DNA of 64,000 bases, from NCBI RefSeq assembly GCF_016429215.1, contig NZ_JAELUH010000017.1:1-64000 (forward strand), in the 5' to 3' direction. Of this stretch, positions 1-7,289 are shown piece after piece. The DNA is from Herbaspirillum sp. ASV7 (GTDB lineage Bacteria > Pseudomonadota > Gammaproteobacteria > Burkholderiales > Burkholderiaceae_D). The position numbers and the translations under genes are program-made. The notes under the pieces are model-generated. The model did no database searches and was not told the DNA's origin. It was given only the letters and a program-made list of their open reading frames with translations. Numbering within the stretch: position 1 is the first letter of the stretch; each line of letters begins with the position of its first letter.

Positions 1-99
<99 letters not shown>

Positions 100-816
100 A
101 ACAACACTAAGGCGATCAAGGCCACGCTGAAGGCATTGCCGACGGTGCTCAAAGGGTCGACCTACACCAAGGCGCTGTACATGGAGCTCATGGCGCTGCT
201 CTTCGAGATCCTGACCAAGTCCCGCAAGGAAGGCTTGATGTCGATCGAAGGCGATATCGAGGAACCTGAAAGCAGCCCGATCTTCAGCAAGTACCCGGGC
301 GTGCTGGCGGACCATCACCTCATCGAATTCATGACCGACTACCTGCGTCTGATGGTGTCGGGCAACATGGATGCCTTCCAGATCGAAAACCTGATGGACA
401 ACGAAATCGAAACTCATCACCACGAAGGCGAAATTCCGGTGCATTGCATCGCCAAGCTGGGCGACGGCATGCCGGCGTTCGGTATCGTGGCGGCGGTGAT
501 GGGGGTGGTGCACACCATGGAATCGGTGGGTATCCCGCCTTCCGAACTGGGTATGCTGATCGCGCACGCGCTGGTGGGTACCTTCCTCGGTATTCTGCTG
601 GCATACGGCTTCGTGGGCCCGCTCTCCAGTCTGCTGGAACAGAAACTGCACGAATCGACCAAGATCTACCAATGCGTGAAGGTGACGCTGCTGGCCAGCC
701 TGAATGGCTATGCGCCGGCGCTGTCGATCGAATTCGGCCGCAAGGTCCTGTTCTCGACCGAACGTCCGACCTTCCTGGAACTGGAAGAACACGTCAAGCA
801 GGCCAAGGGCAAGTAA
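100..816 (+). CDS. motA: Flagellar motor stator protein MotA, 5' truncated by contig edge
   Basis: MotA and MotB form the proton channel of the flagellar stator in the inner membrane. The genomic part begins at base 100 with NNTKAIKATLKALP, which lines up with about residue 49 of E. coli MotA, so roughly 47 N-terminal residues (the first membrane segments) are missing. What remains includes the cytoplasmic loop that contacts the rotor (TDYLRLMVSG), the conserved segment GDGMPAFGIVAAVMGVVH with membrane helix 3, helix 4 (ALVGTFLGILLAYGFVGPL), and the C-terminal LNGYAPALSIEFGRK region. The true start lies beyond the contig end. The in-frame ATG at 85 belongs to adapter sequence and is not a start codon. 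motB follows after 68 bp, as expected for a motAB operon. Confidence 0.95.
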   Translation, partial: NNTKAIKATLKALPTVLKGSTYTKALYMELMALLFEILTKSRKEGLMSIEGDIEEPESSPIFSKYPGVLADHHLIEFMTDYLRLMVSGNMDAFQIENLMDNEIETHHHEGEIPVHCIAKLGDGMPAFGIVAAVMGVVHTMESVGIPPSELGMLIAHALVGTFLGILLAYGFVGPLSSLLEQKLHESTKIYQCVKVTLLASLNGYAPALSIEFGRKVLFSTERPTFLELEEHVKQAKGK

Positions 817-884
817 GCTTCGGGCAAGCGCGCGACGTTATAGTCGATTCACACAGGCAACAGTATTGAGGCAGGAGCACAGGC

Positions 885-1823
885 ATGGCCGACGAAGGGC
901 TACGTCCCATAATCGTTAAACGGATCAAGAAGGGCGGCGGTGGTCACCACGGCGGCGCCTGGAAGATCGCGTACGCCGACTTCGTGACGGCAATGATGGC
1001 GTTCTTCCTGCTGATGTGGCTGCTTGGCTCGACCGCCAAGGGCGACCTGAACGGGATTGCCGAGTACTTCAAGACCCCGCTGAAGGTGGCCATGGCGGGT
1101 GGCTCCGGCAGCGGTGACGCCAATACCGTCATTCCCGGCGGCGGCAAGGACCTGACGCGTCAGGACGGCCAGTTGCGCAAGGGCGAGAACGACGTGGTCA
1201 CGCGCAAGCAGACCCTGAAGCAGGCCCAGCAGGAGCTGGAGCGCGCCGAACGGACCCGTCTGGAGGAATTGAAGTCGCGCATCGAAAAGGCGATCGACTC
1301 CAATCCCACCCTGAAGCAGTTCAAGAACCAGCTGCTCATCGATATCACCTCCGAAGGCTTGCGCATCCAGATCGTGGACGAGAAGAACCGTCCGATGTTT
1401 GCCCTGGCCAGCGCGCAGCTGCAGCCCTACACCAAGGAGATCCTGCACGAGATCGGCCGCACCCTGAACGATGTGCCCAACAAGATCAGCCTGTCGGGGC
1501 ATACCGATGCCACGCCGTATTCGCAGGGCGAGAAGGGCTACAGCAACTGGGAGCTGTCGGCTGACCGTGCCAATGCGTCGCGTCGCGAGCTGATCCTGGG
1601 TGGCATGGATGAATCCAAGGTATTGCGGGTGGTTGGCCTGTCTTCGGCGGTATTGCTGGACAAGGAAGACCCCTTCAATCCGATCAACCGGCGTATCAGC
1701 ATCATCGTGATGAACAAGAAGGCAGAGGAACTGGTGGAGAAGGATAGTGGTTCGCTCAACGTCCCCACCGATGCCAGCGACGATGATGTCCAGCAGGGCT
1801 TGAGCGCTCCTGCCAAGAATTGA
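885..1823 (+). CDS. motB: Flagellar motor stator protein MotB
   Basis: MotB is the stator subunit that anchors the proton channel to peptidoglycan. The 312-residue protein has a basic N-terminus, one membrane helix (about residues 28-50, ADFVTAMMAFFLLMWLL) carrying the proton-binding aspartate at position 32, a linker and plug region, and a C-terminal OmpA-like peptidoglycan-binding domain with LSGHTDATPYSQGEKGYSNW and the arginine-rich NRRISIIVM end. A GGAG ribosome site at 874-877 supports the start. It follows motA and precedes the CheZ-like gene by 41 bp, so stator and chemotaxis genes probably share a transcript. Confidence 0.97.
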   Translation: MADEGLRPIIVKRIKKGGGGHHGGAWKIAYADFVTAMMAFFLLMWLLGSTAKGDLNGIAEYFKTPLKVAMAGGSGSGDANTVIPGGGKDLTRQDGQLRKGENDVVTRKQTLKQAQQELERAERTRLEELKSRIEKAIDSNPTLKQFKNQLLIDITSEGLRIQIVDEKNRPMFALASAQLQPYTKEILHEIGRTLNDVPNKISLSGHTDATPYSQGEKGYSNWELSADRANASRRELILGGMDESKVLRVVGLSSAVLLDKEDPFNPINRRISIIVMNKKAEELVEKDSGSLNVPTDASDDDVQQGLSAPAKN

Positions 1824-1863
1824 CCTAGAAGTGTTTTAACTGTTCAAGGGAAGAGAGCCGGAT

Positions 1864-2418
1864 ATGCCGACCAAGACCATGCTGCAGGAGCTCAAGCGCT
1901 TGTTGCTCGATACTGCCAGCGGCGGCAGTCGCCAGTTGACGGAGGTGGAGTCTGACCTGGTCCAGACCAATATCCTCCTGGGCGAGGCCATCGGCAAGCT
2001 CGGTAGCAGCTTCATGGAGCTGCACCGTTCGGTGCAGGCCCAGCAGACCATCCTGGAAGCGTTGATGAATGGCACCGGCGAGTTCGATGCCGAGAGCATC
2101 GAGCGCCTCAAGGGGACCCAGGTCCAGGTCAGCCACCACGTCAATGCGGCGGTGACCGGCCTGCAGTTCCAGGACATGACCAGCCAGCTGCTTGAACGTA
2201 TCGTGCGCCGTGTGATCGGCTTGCGCGAAGCGCTGGGTGTGCTCAGTGCCAACAGCTTCGAGATCGTTCCGGAACAGGATCAGACCGACGCGGAGCTGGA
2301 AGAATTGCTCACCAGCACCGTCCAGGCCATGGAAGAACGCCTGACCGTGCTGGACAATGGCCTCTGGAAGGCGGTGCGCCAGACCCGTATGGAGAGCGGC
2401 GACATCGAATTGTTCTGA
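1864..2418 (+). CDS. CheZ-like chemotaxis protein (possible CheY-P phosphatase)
   Basis: The 184-residue protein is predicted to be all helical with no membrane segment. Residues 101-112 read QFQDMTSQLLER, which resembles the CheZ signature FQDLTGQ; the D104 and Q108 pair falls where CheZ has its catalytic Asp143 and Gln147. The C-terminus (MESGDIELF) is acidic and hydrophobic, like the CheY-binding tail of CheZ. It is shorter than E. coli CheZ (214 residues). Its place between motB and cheY fits a role in dephosphorylating CheY-P. The family assignment is inferred from the motif. It could instead be a divergent helical adaptor that kept the fold but not the activity. Confidence 0.6.
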   Translation: MPTKTMLQELKRLLLDTASGGSRQLTEVESDLVQTNILLGEAIGKLGSSFMELHRSVQAQQTILEALMNGTGEFDAESIERLKGTQVQVSHHVNAAVTGLQFQDMTSQLLERIVRRVIGLREALGVLSANSFEIVPEQDQTDAELEELLTSTVQAMEERLTVLDNGLWKAVRQTRMESGDIELF

Positions 2419-2571
2419 GCGGCTGGCGGCGTTGTCATGGGGCAGGGCCATTGGCAGAGTGGTACAAGATTGAACTAGGTCATTCCGGGCCGGCACAGCG
2501 GTAGGTCCGATACCAAGGGTGCGGCATAATGCCTGAGCGCATGAGCCTTATTGAAGAAACAGGGAGTAACG

Positions 2572-2937
2572 ATGTCCAAAACAATTCTCGCAGTAGATGA
2601 TTCCGGATCACTGCGTCAGATGGTGGTATTCAGTCTGAAGGCTGCGGGTTACAACGTCACCGAAGCGGTCGACGGTGTGGACGCGCTGGAAAAGGCCAGG
2701 TCGCAGACCTTCGACCTGGTCCTGACCGATCAGAACATGCCACGCATGGACGGCCTGACCTTGATCCGCTCCTTGCGCGAGCTGACCAGCTATGCGCGTG
2801 TTCCCATCCTCATGCTGACCACCGAGTTCAGCGACGAAATGAAGGCCAAGGGCAAGGCCGCCGGCGCCAATGGCTGGCTGGTCAAGCCCTTCGACCCGCA
2901 GCGCCTGACCGAGGTCGTCAAGAAAGTGATCGGCTGA
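2572..2937 (+). CDS. cheY: Chemotaxis response regulator CheY
   Basis: This is a single receiver domain of 121 residues without an output domain. Phosphorylated by CheA, CheY binds the flagellar switch. The acidic pocket (VDD at residues 8-10), phospho-acceptor D53 in LTDQNMPRMDG, switch residue T83 and K105 in the LVKPF motif are all present. The start is set at ATG 2572, which follows a good ribosome site (cagggagtaacg). An in-frame TTG at 2551 would add seven residues ahead of that site and is less likely. cheA follows after 52 bp. Confidence 0.95.
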   Translation: MSKTILAVDDSGSLRQMVVFSLKAAGYNVTEAVDGVDALEKARSQTFDLVLTDQNMPRMDGLTLIRSLRELTSYARVPILMLTTEFSDEMKAKGKAAGANGWLVKPFDPQRLTEVVKKVIG

Positions 2938-2989
2938 TTTGCCAGGAAAACAAGAACGACACGAACTGCATCCTTGATGGAGCCCAGGC

Positions 2990-5164
2990 ATGAGCATTGA
3001 TATGAGCCAGTTTTTCCAAGTCTTTTTCGACGAGGCCGAAGAGGGGCTCGCCGAAATGGAAAAGCTGTTGTTGGCCGTCAATGTGGCCTCGCCGGATCCG
3101 GAAGACCTCAATGCCGTCTTCCGTGCGGCTCACTCCATCAAGGGGGGCTCGTCGACCTTTGGCCTGACCGATATCGCCGAGGTCACGCACGTCCTCGAAT
3201 CGCTGCTGGACCGCATTCGCCAGGGCCAGATGGCGCTGACTGCCGAGCATGTGGACGCCTTCCTGGCGGCCAAGGACGTGCTCAAGTCCATGCTGGACGG
3301 CCACAAGCATGGCGCCGAGGTGGACCTGGACGCGGTGGGCGATGTGCGCATGCTGCTGGAGGCGCTGTCCCAGGGCAAGAGCTCGGCACCCGTCAAGCCC
3401 GCCTCCGCCCGATCCTCCGCCGGCGCGGCCGCTGCTGCTGCACCCGGTCCGGGCGGGGTGTGCCGCTATCTGCTGGAAATGCCGGTCATTGCCGACAAGG
3501 ACGCCGAGGCGCTGGCCGACGAGCTGTCCATGCTAGGCAAGATCGAAAAGAACAAGTCGCCCGAAGGCCGCTGGGTCTTCGTGCTGGATACCGCAGAGCC
3601 CATCGATGACGTGGTGGCCATCTGCGCCTTCATCGTCAATGTGGATGAGCTGAAGGTATCGCAAGCCGTTGAGCCGGCGCGCAGCGCCGAAGAAGAGCGT
3701 GGGTATGGGTTCTTTGATAATTTCGTCACCCAGGAAGAGCGCGAGCGCGCCCAGGGTTATGGCTTCTTCGACAACCATACCGCCATTGAAGACAAGGAGC
3801 GTGAGCAGGGCTACGGCTTCTTTGCTCCCTTCGTCCCGCTGGACATCAGCGCCAGGAAGAACGACAGCGATACCCTGAGCCAGCCGCATCCCGAGGATGT
3901 GCCGCTGCCGGTGACCGAGCATGCCGCTGCCGAAAAGAAGGCGGCCAAGAGTGGCGCCGCGGCTGCTCAGGGACATGAATCCTCGTCCATCCGCGTGAGC
4001 ATCGAGAAGGTGGACCAGCTGATCAACCTGGTGGGCGAGCTGGTGATCACCCAGGCCATGATCGAGCAACGGGTGGGCAAGCTCGATCCGATGACGCACG
4101 AGCATCTGCTCAACAGCGTGAGCCAGTTGAGCCGCAATACCCGCGATCTGCAGGAATCGGTGATGTCGATCCGCATGATGCCGATGGATTACGTGTTCTC
4201 GCGCTTCCCGCGCATGGTGCGCGACCTGGCGCACAAGCTGGGCAAGCAGGTCGAGTTCGTCACCCATGGCGCGGCCACCGAGCTGGACAAGGGCTTGATC
4301 GAGCGCATCGTCGATCCGCTCACGCACCTAGTCCGCAACAGTATCGACCACGGCATCGAACTGCCCGATGCACGCCGCGCGGCGGGCAAGGGCGAGGCCG
4401 GGACCTTGTCGCTGTCGGCCGAACACCAGGGCGGCAACATCATCATCGAAGTGACCGACGATGGCGGCGGGCTCAATCGCGACAAGATCCTGGCCAAGGC
4501 CAAGCAGCAGGGCATGCCGGTCAATGACAACATCTCCGATGCCGATGTCTGGCAGCTGATCTTCGAACCCGGCTTCTCCACGGCCGAGCAGGTGACCGAC
4601 GTGTCGGGCCGCGGCGTGGGCATGGATGTGGTCAAGCGCAATATCCTGGCCATGGGCGGTGCGGTCGATATCCGCTCCAGCAAGGGCTTTGGTACGACGA
4701 TTTCGATCTCGCTGCCGCTGACGCTGGCGATCTTGGATGGCATGTCGATCCGCATCGGCGAAGAAGTTTACATATTGCCGCTAGGATATGTGGTTGAATC
4801 TTTGCAGCCATTAGCGCAAGATATCAAGGAAATCAGTGGCCAGGGCCAGGTGCTGCGCGTGCGCGGCGAATACCTGCCGCTGATACCGCTTTATCAGATC
4901 TTCAACATCGCGCCTTCCTTCACCGACCCCTCGCAGGGGCTGGTGGTGATCCTGGAGTCCGATGGCAAGAAGGCGGCATTGTTCGTGGATGACCTGATCG
5001 GGCAACAGCAGATCGTTGTCAAGAATCTGGAATCCAACTATCGGAAGGTTGCCGGTATTTCCGGTGCTACCATTCTGGGTGACGGCGGCGTCGCCCTGAT
5101 TGTCGATGTGGCAGCATTGCTGCGATCCAGCCGCCAGCTGAATGACGAATCTGTATTTTCCTGA
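2990..5164 (+). CDS. cheA: Chemotaxis sensor histidine kinase CheA
   Basis: CheA autophosphorylates in the receptor array and passes phosphate to CheY and CheB. Domain order over 724 residues is: P1 Hpt domain with H48 in FRAAHSIKGGSSTF; a P2-like domain at about 155-225; a linker with three copies of an 18-residue repeat starting GYGFF at residues 238, 256 and 274; dimerisation P3 (about 335-400); HATPase P4 with HLVRNSIDHGIE, VTDDGGGL and GRGVGMDVVKRN; and CheW-like P5 to the end. The Hpt histidine and ATP-site boxes are intact. It lies 19 bp upstream of cheW. The repeat is the unusual part and is listed separately. Confidence 0.96.
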   Translation: MSIDMSQFFQVFFDEAEEGLAEMEKLLLAVNVASPDPEDLNAVFRAAHSIKGGSSTFGLTDIAEVTHVLESLLDRIRQGQMALTAEHVDAFLAAKDVLKSMLDGHKHGAEVDLDAVGDVRMLLEALSQGKSSAPVKPASARSSAGAAAAAAPGPGGVCRYLLEMPVIADKDAEALADELSMLGKIEKNKSPEGRWVFVLDTAEPIDDVVAICAFIVNVDELKVSQAVEPARSAEEERGYGFFDNFVTQEERERAQGYGFFDNHTAIEDKEREQGYGFFAPFVPLDISARKNDSDTLSQPHPEDVPLPVTEHAAAEKKAAKSGAAAAQGHESSSIRVSIEKVDQLINLVGELVITQAMIEQRVGKLDPMTHEHLLNSVSQLSRNTRDLQESVMSIRMMPMDYVFSRFPRMVRDLAHKLGKQVEFVTHGAATELDKGLIERIVDPLTHLVRNSIDHGIELPDARRAAGKGEAGTLSLSAEHQGGNIIIEVTDDGGGLNRDKILAKAKQQGMPVNDNISDADVWQLIFEPGFSTAEQVTDVSGRGVGMDVVKRNILAMGGAVDIRSSKGFGTTISISLPLTLAILDGMSIRIGEEVYILPLGYVVESLQPLAQDIKEISGQGQVLRVRGEYLPLIPLYQIFNIAPSFTDPSQGLVVILESDGKKAALFVDDLIGQQQIVVKNLESNYRKVAGISGATILGDGGVALIVDVAALLRSSRQLNDESVFS
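3701..3862 (+). repeat. Three tandem 54-bp units coding 18-residue GYGFF repeats in cheA
   Basis: Units begin at 3701, 3755 and 3809, exactly 54 bp apart and in frame. The encoded units start GYGFFDNFVTQ, GYGFFDNHTAI and GYGFFAPFVPL. The first two end in a charged stretch (EERERAQ and EDKEREQ), while the third diverges after about ten residues. The codons differ between copies (for example ggg-tat and ggc-tac), so this is an old repeat held at protein level, not a recent DNA duplication. Confidence 0.9.
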
Positions 5165-5182
5165 TTTTTAAAGGGCCACACC

Positions 5183-5689
5183 ATGTCTGACACTGCATCC
5201 AAGAATCTTTCCGGCTTCGGCGACAAGACCGACAGCAACGGGAACGAATTTCTTGCCTTCACCCTGGGTAAGGAAGAATACGGCATCGATATCCTGAAGG
5301 TTCAGGAAATCCGCGGCTACGAAGCCGTGACCCGCATCGCCAATTCGCCCGATTTCATCAAGGGCGTCGTGAACCTGCGCGGCATCATCGTCCCCATCGT
5401 CGACATGCGCATCAAGTTCCAGCTGGGCGAGCCGACCTATGACCAGTTCACGGTCGTGATCATCCTCAACATCGGCGGTCGCGTGGTCGGCATGGTGGTC
5501 GATAGCGTGTCCGACGTGATCACCCTGACCCAGGAGCAGATCAAACCGGCACCGGAGATGGGCACCACCTTCGACTCCGACTACCTGATCGGCCTGGGTA
5601 CCCTGGAACAGCGCATGCTGATCCTGGTGGACATCGACAAGCTCATGTCCAGCGCCGAAATGGGCTTGATCGAAAAGCTGGCAGCCTGA
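5183..5689 (+). CDS. cheW: Chemotaxis coupling protein CheW
   Basis: CheW links methyl-accepting receptors to CheA in the chemosensory array. The 168-residue protein is a single CheW domain. It contains [21 protein letters not shown], the receptor-binding core with [16 protein letters not shown], and [11 protein letters not shown] short N-terminal extension of about 25 residues precedes the domain. It is the last gene of the operon: a strong terminator lies about 110 bp downstream and there are no cheR, cheD or cheB genes here, so the adaptation genes must lie elsewhere. Confidence 0.96.
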   Translation: MSDTASKNLSGFGDKTDSNGNEFLAFTLGKEEYGIDILKVQEIRGYEAVTRIANSPDFIKGVVNLRGIIVPIVDMRIKFQLGEPTYDQFTVVIILNIGGRVVGMVVDSVSDVITLTQEQIKPAPEMGTTFDSDYLIGLGTLEQRMLILVDIDKLMSSAEMGLIEKLAA

Positions 5690-5797
5690 TCAGGACAGGC
5701 CTGGAGCAGGAGGGGCCGGAGGAGACGCAGTCCGGATCTGGCTATTGGTCATTCGGCACCGCAGGAAAAGCGGGCAACATAGCTCGACGCAGAAAAG

Positions 5798-5831
5798 AAA
5801 AAGGCATCCGCCCGAAGGTGGATGCCTTTTT
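5798..5831. terminator. Bidirectional rho-independent terminator after cheW
   Basis: A 12-bp stem pairs 5798-5809 with 5820-5831 (core ggcatcc / ggatgcc), with a 10-nt loop and runs of A before and T after. Both strands therefore end in a U-tract. It lies between the converging cheW and the minus-strand DUF2863-type gene and can serve both. Confidence 0.9.
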
Positions 5832-5866
5832 TGTTTGTGCCGCCCAGGGAAGGGCTGGGGCCGCTT

Positions 5867-7114
5867 TCAGTGGAAATGTTCCACGGGCGGCGGCGTGTCT
5901 TCCGGCATCTCGGCGTGCACCAGCTCGCCCTCGCGGTCGGGGAAGAGCGGGGCGCCGCAATCGTCGCAGAATTCCATCGTGAAGCGTTCGGCATGGTGCT
6001 TGATGTGCACGATGCCGCATTCCCGCAGCACCGTCAGGATCTGCTGCAGCGGGCTGGTGGGCAAGCCCTCTGCCAGCCCGGCGCCAGGGGGCAGCATCAG
6101 GGGCAGTTCCTCGCCACTTTCCTGCTCGTAGAGCGGCCACACCGTGCCGTAGACCACGGTGGGGTCATCGCCGATGGAAAAGCCGATACGGTATTCGTCG
6201 ACCTGGCCGTTGATATCCTCGGAGAAGCCGCCGATGCTGGCGTGCAGCTCGGAGGAGTTGATCTCCAGGGTTTGCGTCAGGAAGTAGTCGGCCGCACGGA
6301 TGGAGGCCGGGCGGATGCGCTTGTCGGCCTCGCGGCAACCGAAGTAATAGGCCTGCGGCAGCAGCAGCTCGACATTGCAGCCCGGCAGCAGGCGGGCAAA
6401 GAGCGGCGTGACCTGCTGCTTCCAGGCGTCGAAGGCGGCGCTCTTGTTGGTCGAGAAGTGGCTTTGCTGCTCGCTCTCCTGCCAGTGGAACAGGGCGTTG
6501 CCGGTCGGCACGGCCACGGCGGCGATCACATAGCGGGTATCGGCGAGGAAGGCGGCAGTCGGCTGCTGCTCGCCGCGCAACTGGACGGCGCCGTTCTTCA
6601 GGGCGCTCTGGCCCATCTGGCGGGTCAGCGCGAAGACATCGGTATGCAGGCGCGGCAACTGCTCGATGGAGAACAGCATCGGTGCCAGCGCCAGGCGCGC
6701 GTCCTTGGCCAGCACATGGGCATGCAGGTGGGCGGCGATGGCATTTTGCAGCTCGCCGGCGATAGCGCCGGAAGCGATGGCGAAACGGGTCCAGGCCAGT
6801 GCCGGCAGCACCAGCAATTGCACGTCATAGTCCTCGCCGTCGTGGTCCACGGTGGTCGATTCGCTGCCGGCTTCGACGGCTTCGATGAGCACGTCATAGG
6901 CATCCAGATCGGCCTTGAACAGGTGATCCAGGGCGGCATCGATGAGCGCCTGGTGGCCGGTGCGCAGCAGTTTGTTGAGCAGCGCGTCCAGGGGTTTCAG
7001 CCAGGCCCGCTCTTCGAGCCGGCTGGAGGCCTGCGCGATGGCTTGCGCAAAGGTCACCAGGTGCTGGCTATCGGCGGAGAGCTTGGAGGAGGAACGTTTG
7101 GCGGGACGACGCAT
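5867..7114 (-). CDS. DUF2863-type protein of unknown function
   Basis: The protein is about 415 residues, soluble, and has no signal peptide or membrane segment. From memory it matches DUF2863, a family found in Burkholderiales with no known function. The N-terminus is basic (RRPAKRSSSK). Near the C-terminus is CDDCGAPLFPDREG, a Cys-x2-Cys motif that could hold a metal but lacks a visible second pair. I placed the start at ATG 7114; ATG 7141 in the same frame would add nine residues, and neither has a convincing ribosome site. It converges with cheW and is separate from acnA. Confidence 0.7.
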   Translation of the reverse strand: MRRPAKRSSSKLSADSQHLVTFAQAIAQASSRLEERAWLKPLDALLNKLLRTGHQALIDAALDHLFKADLDAYDVLIEAVEAGSESTTVDHDGEDYDVQLLVLPALAWTRFAIASGAIAGELQNAIAAHLHAHVLAKDARLALAPMLFSIEQLPRLHTDVFALTRQMGQSALKNGAVQLRGEQQPTAAFLADTRYVIAAVAVPTGNALFHWQESEQQSHFSTNKSAAFDAWKQQVTPLFARLLPGCNVELLLPQAYYFGCREADKRIRPASIRAADYFLTQTLEINSSELHASIGGFSEDINGQVDEYRIGFSIGDDPTVVYGTVWPLYEQESGEELPLMLPPGAGLAEGLPTSPLQQILTVLRECGIVHIKHHAERFTMEFCDDCGAPLFPDREGELVHAEMPEDTPPPVEHFH

Positions 7115-7202
7115 GGAGGCAATCTGTAGAAACGAAACCATCTATTGTAGATGATTTGGACGAGGTGTCATTGCCGCAGCCGCGCCGTCACGGGGGCGGG
7201 GC

Positions 7203-7233
7203 AAAAAAAACGCCGGACGAATCCGGCGTTTTT
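7203..7233. terminator. Terminator downstream of acnA
   Basis: The core stem CGCCGGA (7211-7217) pairs with TCCGGCG (7222-7228) around a 4-nt loop, flanked by eight As and a T-run. On the minus strand it lies about 55 bp past the acnA stop and ends in U residues. It could work in both directions. Confidence 0.88.
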
Positions 7234-7289
7234 CTTGTTGCTCCAGGCCGCAGCACCCGGGAGGGCGCGCTGCGGGGATCCTGTCTGGC

